Below, piece by piece: positions 1-7,338 of a DNA stretch of 34,087 nt. The stretch's first letter is position 1; the number at the start of each line of letters is the position of its first letter. The notes below the pieces were generated by a model. That model was not told where the DNA came from and did no database searches. It worked only from the letters and a program-made list of their open reading frames with translations. This DNA comes from Clostridia bacterium (lineage in GTDB: Bacteria; Bacillota; Clostridia; Oscillospirales; CAG-272): the NCBI GenBank assembly GCA_017453365.1, contig JAFTKH010000019.1, positions 1-34,087 of the forward strand, read 5' to 3'. A program made the position numbers and the translations under genes.

Positions 1-297
1 CCGCAGGGTCCCGTGGGTGCCACGGGTGCCGTCGGTCCTGCCGGACCTGTCGGTCCGCAGGGGCCTCAAGGGCCTGTCGGTGACGTTGGTCCTACCGGGC
101 CACAGGGTCCCGTAGGTGCTACGGGTGCTGTTGGTCCTGCCGGACCTGTCGGTCCGCAGGGTCCTCAAGGGCCCGCCGGTGACGTTGGTCCTACCGGGCC
201 ACAGGGTCCCGTAGGTGCTACGGGTGCTGTTGGTCCTGCCGGACCTGTCGGTCCGCAGGGTCCTCAAGGGCCTGTCGGTGAGACCGGGCCTGTCGGA
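1..297 (+). repeat. 99-bp tandem repeat encoding the collagen stalk
   Basis: A 33-codon unit beginning at the GGTGCYACGGGTGCY segment recurs at positions 16, 115 and 214, a strict 99-bp period with only a few silent or V/A differences between copies. The near-identity at DNA level points to recent unit duplication, so copy number probably varies between strains. The window starting inside it fits a contig broken by the repeat. Confidence 0.9.
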
Positions 298-741
298 CCT
301 CAAGGTATTCCCGGAGGAGTATTAAGCTATGCAGATTTCTATGCATTAATGCCTTCCGACAATTCGGCAACTGTCGCACCGGGTACTGACGTAAGCTTCC
401 CGCAGAACGGCCCGATAGCTAATACGAATATTGGGCGTCTCGGTCCCTCCTCGTTTAATCTCGCACCTATAGGAACCTATCAGGTATTATTCCAGGTCAG
501 CGTTACCGAGGCAGGACAGCTTATTCTGACACTGAACGGTCAGGACCTGGCATACACCGTTGTCGGCCGTGCAACCGGGACATCTCAAATCGTAGGAATG
601 GCAATCATTACTACGACGGCAGTTAACTCGGTGCTTACAGTCCGCAACCCTGCAGGAAATGCGGCGGCGCTTACCGTTACTCCTCTTGCAGGCGGTACAC
701 GTCCTGTATCGGCACACCTTGTAATTACGCAAATTGGCTAA
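1..741 (+). CDS. Collagen-like (Gly-X-Y) surface protein, 3' part
   Basis: The reading frame is open from the first base, so the 5' end of the gene is missing. The first ~100 residues are Gly-X-Y triplets rich in GPQGP and GPVG, the signature of a bacterial collagen-like stalk. The last ~140 residues are a non-collagenous, hydrophobic, beta-rich domain that resembles the C-terminal globular trimerisation domain of BclA-type exosporium and cell-surface glycoproteins. In Bacillus and Clostridioides such proteins form trimeric filaments on the spore or cell surface; a surface role here is inferred from that family. No cysteines or sorting motif are seen at the C-terminus. A strong terminator follows 38 bases after the stop. 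The N-terminal targeting region, which would distinguish an exosporium protein from a secreted one, lies outside the window. Confidence 0.85.
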   Translation, partial: PQGPVGATGAVGPAGPVGPQGPQGPVGDVGPTGPQGPVGATGAVGPAGPVGPQGPQGPAGDVGPTGPQGPVGATGAVGPAGPVGPQGPQGPVGETGPVGPQGIPGGVLSYADFYALMPSDNSATVAPGTDVSFPQNGPIANTNIGRLGPSSFNLAPIGTYQVLFQVSVTEAGQLILTLNGQDLAYTVVGRATGTSQIVGMAIITTTAVNSVLTVRNPAGNAAALTVTPLAGGTRPVSAHLVITQIG

Positions 742-779
742 AGACTCGGGCATTATGCTCTACAGTCTTTAACCAACAG

Positions 780-825
780 AGCACCGATAACATCCCTCTT
801 TGGAGTGCTATCGGTGCTTTTCTTT
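780..825 (+). terminator. Intrinsic terminator of the collagen-like gene
   Basis: Ten-base arms (780-789 and 809-818, AGCACCGATA / TATCGGTGCT) form a perfect hairpin followed by a T-rich tract. No gene is seen in the rest of the gap to 1000. Confidence 0.9.
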
Positions 826-999
826 GTGTTATGCACATTTTTAGGTTATTTTGAATGCGTTTATATTCCGTCGGAGAAACGCCTCGGATTTAGTGAATGC
901 CTCGAAAACACGAGGATTACAGGCAGTGTAAACACAGACGGAAATATGAATTCAACGTAATATGTGACCTACTCATTTAGGCGCAACAGAAAATGACCC

Positions 1000-1036
1000 A
1001 AAATAAAGATGAAACTCGCGCTACCCTCTTTATTTT
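1000..1036 (-). terminator. Terminator at the end of the two-component operon
   Basis: AAAATAAAGA (1000-1009) and TCTTTATTTT (1027-1036) form a 10-bp hairpin that overlaps the stop codon of the small membrane protein gene. On the minus strand its distal arm is T-rich. The stem is A/T-only, so this is a moderate-confidence terminator. Confidence 0.5.
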
Positions 1037-1452
1037 AGCAGCTCCTCGGTGAGCTTTAGTATTTCGGGTGCAACACGGGCTCTCTCACGCTTTATTACAA
1101 ACGCATACGTCGGGTATGCGAGTGCGGCAACTACACCGCCGAGCACTCCCATAATGATACCGAGAACCATCGCTGCAATAGCTCCCAAGCCGAGATAGGC
1201 GTGAAGCTCTGTCATAATAAGACTCATTCCAAAGCCGAGAATAAGAGCACCTACGATACCGAAGACAAGCGAGACAATCTCTGCCTTTTCGGTGACACTG
1301 CGGTCCAGATGGCGCAGACGCTCCATTTTATTGACCTCTTCACTGCCTTTTCGCTCATATTTTGCACGTATTCTCTTAAGCTCCGCCTGCTCACTTGCCG
1401 AGTAGGTATAATTGAAGCTGTTATTTTCCCTGTTTTCATTTTTATTCTGCAT
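1030..1452 (-). CDS. Small two-helix membrane protein, paralog 1 of 3
   Basis: This 140-residue protein of unknown function has a charged N-terminal half with the pattern YSASE-x-IRAKYERK and LDRSV. Two hydrophobic segments follow (GIVGALILGFGM and GIIMGVLGGVVAALAYP), then a basic tail ending PEILKLTEELL. The same order of motifs occurs in the genes at 4547-4897 and 4993-5370, so the three are paralogs. It is the last gene of the response regulator/kinase/membrane protein operon and overlaps the preceding gene by 11 bases. The ATG at 1452 is preferred over one at 1467, which would place a GGAA directly against the start codon. Association with the two-component system suggests an envelope-stress function; this is inference from position only. 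Confidence 0.75.
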   Translation of the reverse strand: MQNKNENRENNSFNYTYSASEQAELKRIRAKYERKGSEEVNKMERLRHLDRSVTEKAEIVSLVFGIVGALILGFGMSLIMTELHAYLGLGAIAAMVLGIIMGVLGGVVAALAYPTYAFVIKRERARVAPEILKLTEELLK

Positions 1453-2338
1453 TGACTTCTTTCTCATTTCCTATAAGCTTAAGTTTTTTAGTGCTCACGG
1501 CTATCATATAAACTGCCATAGCGACTATAACCGCCGATACGACGGCGCCCGACACTCCGAGCATTATTTTTCTCGTTTCGGCATCGGCGGTACCGTCGCC
1601 GAAGGTAGTCATCATCGTTGATTCAAGGGTGAGCATAGATACGCAGGCACCGGCGAGAGATATCGCCTTTGATGCGGAGTAAACCGGGCTTTTGTATTTA
1701 CGGTATTTTATTGTATTCATAATAGCAAACACGAGAGTGGTGAAGGTATACGCTGCGAGGGCAATGGTCGTTATCTCGTGATGATGGAAGCTCCTGTCGA
1801 AATATACCATAAAAAACAGAATAACGGAAAGCGCGATATTCATCAAAAGAAAGACCATCCCGCAAATACGGTATCTGACGAGCTCTGCACGCATATCCTC
1901 ACCCGCGCTCTTCCGCACTGCATAGTGCACGAGGAAGAGGCGCATAAGCACGAGCAGCACATAGTAGGCCGATATCGACGAAAACCAAAATGAGGAGTGA
2001 TAGATACCTAAAATGAGAAGGAGGATGGCATAGGCAGTATTGAAAGCTACCGATGCGCAAAGAGAAGTTACGACACGAAGGCGCTCGTTTGAAAGCCAGA
2101 ATCTGACGTATTTATTCTCTTCCTTAAAGCTCTTGACACCCTTTACAATATCCGGAATTCTGATACACCAAACCGTAAGGGTATACGCAGAGAGAACGTA
2201 CGCGACGTACGATACCGGGTGTTCGCTGCCAAGTGACGTCATAGAGAAGATAAGCACTGCGGCCGATATCGGAACAAGCGCTATCATTACAGCGATATGA
2301 GGAAGCAAAATAGAACGCCATATCCTATTCATATTCAT
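1442..2338 (-). CDS. Polytopic membrane protein of the two-component operon
   Basis: This 298-residue protein has about eight hydrophobic segments spread over its whole length, connected by short basic loops, and a short charged C-terminus. I do not recognise a named family. The ATG at 2338 follows a GAGGTG ribosome site and overlaps the end of the kinase gene (stop at 2325), so the two are translationally coupled. Its place directly after a histidine kinase suggests a sensory partner or an output of the same system, for example a membrane component that detects or answers cell-envelope change. No catalytic motif is visible. Confidence 0.75.
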   Translation of the reverse strand: MNMNRIWRSILLPHIAVMIALVPISAAVLIFSMTSLGSEHPVSYVAYVLSAYTLTVWCIRIPDIVKGVKSFKEENKYVRFWLSNERLRVVTSLCASVAFNTAYAILLLILGIYHSSFWFSSISAYYVLLVLMRLFLVHYAVRKSAGEDMRAELVRYRICGMVFLLMNIALSVILFFMVYFDRSFHHHEITTIALAAYTFTTLVFAIMNTIKYRKYKSPVYSASKAISLAGACVSMLTLESTMMTTFGDGTADAETRKIMLGVSGAVVSAVIVAMAVYMIAVSTKKLKLIGNEKEVNAE

Positions 2339-3413
2339 CAAAGCACCTCTTTATTTTGACAGTAAAGGACGTTCCGACCCCAAGCACGCTCTCAACTCCT
2401 ATCTCTCCCTGCATAATATCCACTACGCGGCGCACCAGAGCAAGGCCGAGACCGTTTCCCTCTGTAGCGTGAGAGGTATCGCCCTGATAGAATTTCTCAA
2501 AGATATGAGCTCCGACCTCAGGTGACATTCCGCACCCTGTATCCTTTACCATAACGACGGCGTATTCTCCCTCGGTATGAAGCGAGAGGGTAACAGTTCC
2601 GCCGCTCTCGGTGAATTTAAATGCATTGGAGATAAGATTGTTCCACACAAGCGACAAAAGCTCCGAGTCAGCCGACACGGCGACGTTCTCCTCAATGTCG
2701 GTATCTATGAGTATGCCGCGCTTCTCCCACAAGTCCTCGTACTGCAAAAGGCATTCGCAGAGCTGTTCACCGAGGTCATACACCTCGCTCTTCGGGTAAA
2801 TCTGCTGATTTTCAAGCCTATTGAGCTTCAAGATATTCGTTATCATATCGGCAAGACGTCGAGAGGCATCGGTTATAACCCTCGCGTACTCTATACGCAA
2901 ATCGTCGGAAAGGTCGGAGCTGCCAAGGAGTGTAGCATAATTACGTATTACGGCAAGGGGCGTCTTCATCTCATGGGAAACGCTCGCTATAAAATCCGAG
3001 CGCAGCGTTTCGACACCGGAGAGCTCCTCGGCCATTTTATTTATACAGTCTATAACGTCGTTAAAGGTATTATCGGACGCAAACCTCGTTACGGGCTTTA
3101 TGCGTACTGAAAAATCTCCCTCTATCATTTTAGCTGCCGCCTCGGTTATCTTCTCTACCGGGCGGGCAACAGTATATTTGCGTCGCAGGGCGTCTATTGC
3201 GGCAAAAATAAGGCTTATAATAACGACGTTTGTCAAAGTAACCTTCGCCGCCCTCGATATCTCATCCGAGGTAAATTCCACTCCGAGCGTAGTTTGCAGA
3301 GTTGATACAAAGAGCATAAGACAGCAGGTTATAACGAATGCGACTATCACGAAGAAAACGAAGAAATTACTCACTGTGCTGATAAGCCCGCCGAGTCCTC
3401 TGTCCCTTTTCAT
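2325..3413 (-). CDS. Membrane sensor histidine kinase
   Basis: This 362-residue kinase has an N-terminal transmembrane helix (about residues 13-37), a very short extracytoplasmic loop of ~20 residues and a second helix (about 59-76). A HAMP linker follows, then HisKA with the phospho-acceptor H147 in SHEMKTPL, and a HATPase_c domain with N-box N258-N263 (NNLISN), G1 box DTGCGM (291-296) and G2 box GNGLGL (319-324). All catalytic boxes are intact. The tiny external loop means the signal is probably sensed within or near the membrane, or through a partner such as the downstream polytopic protein. Its ATG overlaps the regulator's TGA (ATGA), and it is expected to phosphorylate that regulator. 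Confidence 0.95.
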   Translation of the reverse strand: MKRDRGLGGLISTVSNFFVFFVIVAFVITCCLMLFVSTLQTTLGVEFTSDEISRAAKVTLTNVVIISLIFAAIDALRRKYTVARPVEKITEAAAKMIEGDFSVRIKPVTRFASDNTFNDVIDCINKMAEELSGVETLRSDFIASVSHEMKTPLAVIRNYATLLGSSDLSDDLRIEYARVITDASRRLADMITNILKLNRLENQQIYPKSEVYDLGEQLCECLLQYEDLWEKRGILIDTDIEENVAVSADSELLSLVWNNLISNAFKFTESGGTVTLSLHTEGEYAVVMVKDTGCGMSPEVGAHIFEKFYQGDTSHATEGNGLGLALVRRVVDIMQGEIGVESVLGVGTSFTVKIKRCFDEYE

Positions 3414-4081
3414 TTTATCACCGCCTTATAGCCGAGGCCGTGGACGGTCTGTATCTCAAAGGCGTCGCAGGCGGCTAGCTTCGCGCGGAGCTTCGTCATA
3501 TAAACGTCGACGGTACGGGTGCCCGAATCGGTATCGACGTCCCAAAACTCATCCATAAGCTGGGTACGGGTAAAAGCGCGTTTTGGATACGAGAGGAGCT
3601 TATAAAGAAGGTCAAACTCCCTCGCGGTAAGTGATATTTCCTCACCGTCGAGCGTAGCGGAGCGCTCGTCAGCATCCATAACGAAGCTTCCCACCTCCAG
3701 ACGGCGGCTCGAGGCTATCTTCGAGCGGCGAAGAAGCGCTCCAATACGCAAAAAAAGCTCATCGAGGTCTATCGGCTTCGTCATATAGTCGTCTATTCCT
3801 ATTCTGTAGCCCCGCTGCTTTGATGCGAAATCGTCGCGGGCGGTCATAAACAAAATCGGAATATCGCTGTTAAGGCTGCGCACGGTCTTCGCAAACTCAA
3901 AGCCGTCGACACCCGGCATCATAATATCCGAAACTATAAGGTCGAAGGTAGTCTTATACATCTCGTCGTATGCCTCCTCCGCCCCAAGGCACCCCACGGC
4001 CTCGTAGCCGCTCTGATTTAAGAAGGAGCATACGCTGCGGTTTTGTTCCCTGTCGTCTTCAACAACTAAAATCTTAAACAT
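3410..4081 (-). CDS. OmpR/PhoB-type response regulator
   Basis: This 223-residue protein has an N-terminal receiver domain with acidic pocket E8/D9/D10, phosphorylation site D52 (DLIVSDIMMPG), T80 and K102. A C-terminal winged helix (about 127-221) carries the usual TAREFDLL and RTVDVYMTKLRAKL segments. It is the first gene of a minus-strand operon with its kinase and two membrane-protein genes. OmpR-type regulators bind direct repeats at about 10-11 bp spacing. TTAACA-like hexamers of that kind lie in front of this gene and of three neighbouring units, so autoregulation and control of the neighbours are likely. Confidence 0.96.
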   Translation of the reverse strand: MFKILVVEDDREQNRSVCSFLNQSGYEAVGCLGAEEAYDEMYKTTFDLIVSDIMMPGVDGFEFAKTVRSLNSDIPILFMTARDDFASKQRGYRIGIDDYMTKPIDLDELFLRIGALLRRSKIASSRRLEVGSFVMDADERSATLDGEEISLTAREFDLLYKLLSYPKRAFTRTQLMDEFWDVDTDSGTRTVDVYMTKLRAKLAACDAFEIQTVHGLGYKAVIK

Positions 4082-4129
4082 TGTGAGCCTCTTTTCGTAA
4101 AATTTTATTTTAAATGCTTCTTTTCTTCC

Positions 4130-4181
4130 ATTGTAGCACGCAAATGTTAAAATTTTGTTTACGCGAAAAAGATTTTGTTAA
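4130..4181 (-). promoter_or_regulatory. Response-regulator promoter with TTAACA-type boxes
   Basis: Read on the minus strand, TAAACA (4161-4156) and TTAACA (4150-4145) are 11 bp apart, with another TTAACA at 4181-4176. The last hexamer is followed after 9 bases by a -10-like TACAAT (4135-4130), and no -35 consensus is present. This looks like an activator-dependent, PhoP-box-like promoter. Confidence 0.55.
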
Positions 4182-4187
4182 TAAAGC

Positions 4188-4220
4188 AAATGAGAGGTAC
4201 CAAAAAAGCACCTCTCATTT
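4188..4220 (-). terminator. Hairpin terminator after the small charged protein gene
   Basis: AAATGAGAGGT (4188-4198) pairs perfectly with ACCTCTCATTT (4210-4220). T-rich sequence lies on both sides, so it may act in either direction. On the minus strand it separates the 4258-4506 gene from the response-regulator promoter. Confidence 0.65.
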
Positions 4221-4257
4221 TTATTTCGGTTGCAGCCAAATAAAACAGACTCGAAAA

Positions 4258-4506
4258 TTACTCGCCCTTCGCGTTCTCGATACGCTCCTCTGCTGCGGCG
4301 CGTCTCTCGTTAGCCTCGGCTATCTGCTCCTCACGCTCACGGTTCATCATCTCGCGGCGCTGTGAGGGCGACATTTTTGCCTCCTCCCAGGTTGCCTTGG
4401 ACTCTGCCTTCACTGCTGCGAGGTTTGCCTTATCTACCTCGTGCTGTGCCTTTGCATCCTCCTTCATATCGGAAAATGCCTTCTTGAAAAAATTCTTAAC
4501 TCCCAT
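4258..4506 (-). CDS. Small charged helical protein, function unknown
   Basis: This 82-residue protein is almost entirely charged and alanine-rich, with no transmembrane segment. It begins MGVKNFFKKAFSDMKEDAKA and ends in a predicted long helix rich in E, R and A that could form a coiled coil. A good AAAAGGAG ribosome site precedes the ATG. It lies downstream of paralog 2 with no terminator in between, so it is probably co-transcribed from the promoter near 4930. The amphipathic N-terminus could touch the inner membrane face; this is speculative. No known domain is recognised. Confidence 0.7.
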   Translation of the reverse strand: MGVKNFFKKAFSDMKEDAKAQHEVDKANLAAVKAESKATWEEAKMSPSQRREMMNREREEQIAEANERRAAAEERIENAKGE

Positions 4507-4546
4507 TGTTCTTTTCTCCTTTTAATACTATTGTTTGTTTACTATA

Positions 4547-4897
4547 TTATTGTTTATTTACTATTTCTTCGCTTAAAGCAAGTATTTCCGGTGCATATCT
4601 TGCGCGACGGCTCTTGAGCAGCTTACTGTAGAGTGTGTAGGTAAGGCTGACCATCGCTATTCCGGCGCAGCCGATAACTATACCGGGCAGTACGGCATCG
4701 CCTATAACGCCCATAGCAAGACACATACCCGCACCAAGCACCAGCGCGCCGACCGAGCCGAAAATATATGCAAATATGCCGGCGGGGCGGCGAACCTCTT
4801 TATCAAGCCTTTTAAGCTCATCGAGCTCGGTCACCTCACGCTCAAGATACTGAGAGCGTATCTTTTCCGCAATAAAAGCTTTATCGTTCTTATTCAT
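4547..4897 (-). CDS. Small two-helix membrane protein, paralog 2 of 3
   Basis: This 116-residue protein shares the paralog pattern: a charged start with an IRSQYLERE motif, LKRLDKEVR, the hydrophobic run FGSVGALVLGAGMCLAMGV, a second hydrophobic segment ending in LTYTLY, and a tail with RRARYAPEILALSEEIV. The function is unknown. It has its own promoter-like region with direct repeats at 4930-4983. The last five codons plus the stop are repeated just after the gene (I-V-N-K-Q-stop), the trace of a 19-bp tandem duplication. Confidence 0.75.
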   Translation of the reverse strand: MNKNDKAFIAEKIRSQYLEREVTELDELKRLDKEVRRPAGIFAYIFGSVGALVLGAGMCLAMGVIGDAVLPGIVIGCAGIAMVSLTYTLYSKLLKSRRARYAPEILALSEEIVNKQ

Positions 4898-4929
4898 TCT
4901 TCATTCCCCCGTTTTCTTATTGTAGCTTA

Positions 4930-4983
4930 ATTATAAGCTGCTTTTGTTTAATCTTTTTTTTCAAAACGTTTCCGTTTTGTTAA
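4930..4983 (-). promoter_or_regulatory. Promoter with 11-bp-phased TTAACA-type boxes (paralog 2)
   Basis: On the minus strand the hexamers TTAACA (4983-4978), GAAACG, AAAAAA and TAAACA (4950-4945) fall at exact 11-bp steps. The last one is 9 bases from TATAAT (4935-4930), the same geometry as in front of the response regulator. No -35 element is present. A perfect CAAAACG-GAAA-CGTTTTG hairpin overlaps the upstream boxes. Confidence 0.5.
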
Positions 4984-4992
4984 TCTTAAAAA

Positions 4993-5370
4993 TTACTTTT
5001 CATTCTTAATTATCTCATCCGAAATGCGCAAAATCTCGGGAACAAGCTTCTTCATTGTTTTCTCTCTTAAGTGCTTATATACGGGATATGCGGGAAGCAT
5101 AAGGGCTGCCCCAAGTATACCGAGCACGACAGATAACCAGCGAGCGTCTCCGAGAACGCCGAGTCCGAAGCACATACCGACTCCGAATATGAGTATGCCG
5201 ACAATCCCAAGAATAAGACTCTCAATCTGCCCTGCCGTCTCAACCTTTCCGTCAAGCCTTTTGAGAATATCCAGCTTGTTTTCTTCCTTTTCGCAATATT
5301 TATTTCTTATCGCTTCCACTTCGCGCTTTCTTGTCGCAGAATACTGATAAATAAAGGTTTTGTTTTCCAT
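4993..5370 (-). CDS. Small two-helix membrane protein, paralog 3 of 3
   Basis: This 125-residue protein has the same order of motifs as its two paralogs: YQYSATRKREVEAIRNKY, LDILKRLDGKV, a hydrophobic segment GIVGILIFGVGMCFGLG, a second hydrophobic segment ending LPAYPVY, and a basic tail PEILRISDEII. The motifs align closest with paralog 1. Both ends are expected to face the cytoplasm, from the positive charges. It follows cardiolipin synthase but has its own box-containing promoter. The ribosome site is weak (AGAAAAGAAAG). Confidence 0.75.
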   Translation of the reverse strand: MENKTFIYQYSATRKREVEAIRNKYCEKEENKLDILKRLDGKVETAGQIESLILGIVGILIFGVGMCFGLGVLGDARWLSVVLGILGAALMLPAYPVYKHLREKTMKKLVPEILRISDEIIKNEK

Positions 5371-5401
5371 AAATTTCGACTTTCTTTTCTGTGTTGTAGC
5401 T

Positions 5402-5455
5402 ATTTTAAATTATTTATTTTTCCGTTTTGCTCATTTTTTGTTTAAGAATTGTTAT
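5402..5455 (-). promoter_or_regulatory. Promoter with 11-bp-phased boxes (paralog 3)
   Basis: On the minus strand ATAACA (5455-5450), TAAACA (5444-5439), TGAGCA and GAAAAA occur at 11-bp steps. The last is 9 bases before TAAAAT (5407-5402). Only the first two hexamers match TTAACA well. Confidence 0.4.
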
Positions 5456-5467
5456 AAATCCGAAAAA

Positions 5468-7033
5468 TCACAGCATTGGAGCAAATATTTTTACAAGAGA
5501 GCGAACGGCGCGTCTTAAAAGTCCCGTCTTCACCATATCGCCCGTCACCCTAATGCTTTTCTCCATAGTATCCTCAATATCCGCAGTAATCTCATCTATG
5601 ACGCCGCATTTATACATCCACACTCCGTTTTCAAAATGGTGGACAAGGCTTCTGTAATCGAGATTTATCGTGCCTATCATAGCGAGCTCCCCGTCGGCGA
5701 CGTAGCTCTTCGCGTGGATGAAGCCCGGCTCGTATTCGTATATTTTTACACCCGCCTTCATAAGCCTCGGGTAAAAGCTGCGGGTCATCCCAAAGACGAG
5801 CTTCTTATCGGGTATATGCGGCACTATAATGCGCACGTCGACTCCGCGGAGCGCGGTATTCTCGATACTCTCGGCCAGAGCATTGTCTATTATAAGGTAC
5901 GGCGTTGTTATATACACGTAGCGTGTCGCAGAGTTCAGCATATTCTGAATAACACTTTTGCCTACCCTGCGCCCAAACAGAGGATTTGGGCCGTCGCCAA
6001 AGGGGATAACGTATCCGCCGCCCTCCTGCGTGTCGGCGGTCGGGAAGGTATCCTTCGGCATATTGGGAAGCTCCTTTACATTTATACCGAAGTCGGAGAG
6101 AAACATTCTGGTAAGCTCCCAAACTGCCACGCCCTCAAGCCGTATTGCCGTATCCTTCCAATGACCGAAGCGGACGACCTCATTTACATATTCATCGGCT
6201 ATATTAATGCCGCCCGTGTATCCAACCCTGCCGTCTATGACGAGTATTTTTCTGTGATTACGGTTATTAAACTCGCTGTCCGCTCCTCCGCGAAGGCGGG
6301 AGAACGGCGTGGCCTCAATACCGTATGAACGCAGAGTTTTCGCGTAATTTCCGGGGAGTGTCGTCATACAACCTATGTCATCATAGCAGACGCGCACCTC
6401 GACCCCCTCACTCACCTTTCTCTTCAATATTTCTAAAATGGAATTCCAGAATTTTCCTTCCTCTATTATGAAATACTCCATAAATATGAAGCTCTTCGCG
6501 CCCTCGAGGTCTGCGAGCATACTGCCCCACATATCCTCACCGAGGGGAAAGTACCGTATATCCCCCGCCTCAAAAAGACGTGAGCCCGATATCTCGCAAA
6601 GCATTCTGGCCTGCGACGCAGCTATGGGCGAGTCGGAGGCGAGAGTTTCAAGCTCCCCACTGTCATCATACTCATAGCCGTATTTGGAGAGCTCTGCAAG
6701 CCGCCTTATGTATTTCTTCTGCAGCTTGCGGGAATAAAAGAGAAAATAGAGCATAAAGCCCGCTATCGGCAATATCAGGACGAAGAGCAGCCACGGAACC
6801 TTATAGTCCGGATTGTCGTCGGATGAAACTATCTTAACTACGCAGAAGACCTCGGTGATAAAGGCCGCGATATAGAAATACGGAACGTAGTAGCAAAGGG
6901 CGGCTAGTATTCCTATTATAGCGACGATTTCAAGCACGCTTATCATAATAGCAATTATGTAACGGACGGGAATATAGCTGTACTCGCGCTCTACCGTTTT
7001 ATTTCCTTGTATTACTTTGTACGTCTTTTTCAT
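5468..7033 (-). CDS. cls: Cardiolipin synthase (phospholipase D family)
   Basis: This 521-residue membrane enzyme condenses two phosphatidylglycerol molecules into cardiolipin and glycerol at the cytoplasmic membrane. Hydrophobic segments near the N-terminus (about residues 24-68 and 80-100) are followed by two phospholipase D HKD motifs: H260/K262/D267 in NHRKILVIDG and H440/K442/D447 in HAKSYVADG. The length is typical of the bacterial Cls family. A GGAGG ribosome site supports the start. Its promoter region has TTAACA direct repeats like those before the neighbouring response regulator, so it is probably part of that envelope regulon. Confidence 0.95.
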   Translation of the reverse strand: MKKTYKVIQGNKTVEREYSYIPVRYIIAIMISVLEIVAIIGILAALCYYVPYFYIAAFITEVFCVVKIVSSDDNPDYKVPWLLFVLILPIAGFMLYFLFYSRKLQKKYIRRLAELSKYGYEYDDSGELETLASDSPIAASQARMLCEISGSRLFEAGDIRYFPLGEDMWGSMLADLEGAKSFIFMEYFIIEEGKFWNSILEILKRKVSEGVEVRVCYDDIGCMTTLPGNYAKTLRSYGIEATPFSRLRGGADSEFNNRNHRKILVIDGRVGYTGGINIADEYVNEVVRFGHWKDTAIRLEGVAVWELTRMFLSDFGINVKELPNMPKDTFPTADTQEGGGYVIPFGDGPNPLFGRRVGKSVIQNMLNSATRYVYITTPYLIIDNALAESIENTALRGVDVRIIVPHIPDKKLVFGMTRSFYPRLMKAGVKIYEYEPGFIHAKSYVADGELAMIGTINLDYRSLVHHFENGVWMYKCGVIDEITADIEDTMEKSIRVTGDMVKTGLLRRAVRSLVKIFAPML

Positions 7034-7082
7034 TTCCGGCCTCCGAGACCTTTCGTTTTACAAATATACCTTACTCGTGACG

Positions 7083-7121
7083 TGTTTTTGAAAGATTTAG
7101 GTATTGTTAATCTTTTGTTAA
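7083..7121 (-). promoter_or_regulatory. Direct-repeat boxes upstream of cls
   Basis: On the minus strand two perfect TTAACA hexamers (7121-7116 and 7110-7105) are followed by TAAATC (7099-7094) and AAAACA (7088-7083), all at exact 11-bp steps. A possible -10 is TATATT near 7068-7063, though the spacing differs from the other three units. This is the best-conserved pair of boxes in the region. Confidence 0.5.
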
Positions 7122-7156
7122 ATAGGGGTTGGGATATCACATTTAGGCATAGCCGA

Positions 7157-7199
7157 ACGAAAAAGGGCGTAGGTAGTCGAAATAAGTACCTATGCCCTT
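7157..7199 (-). terminator. Terminator of the trpB-hydrolase transcript
   Basis: Arms 7163-7175 and 7187-7199 form a 13-bp hairpin with one G-U pair, followed on the minus strand by TTTTTCGTT. The sequence between this hairpin and the hydrolase stop (7200-7338) shows nothing recognisable. Confidence 0.8.
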
Positions 7200-7338
7200 G
7201 GCTTTATCTTGTATAAAGAATAATTAAGGTTGAAAGCTGCGGTTTTCTCCTTTTTTACTGTTTTTCGTTCTGTTCTCCGTTTTTTGCTTTGATTATTTTA
7301 AATTCTTAATATGACAGACCCTTCTTGTATTGCCTATT

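Noticed and set aside
4958-4978. CAAAACG-GAAA-CGTTTTG hairpin as a terminator after paralog 3
   Set aside because: On the minus strand it is followed by an A run, not T. It overlaps the phased boxes of the next promoter, so I treat it as part of that region.
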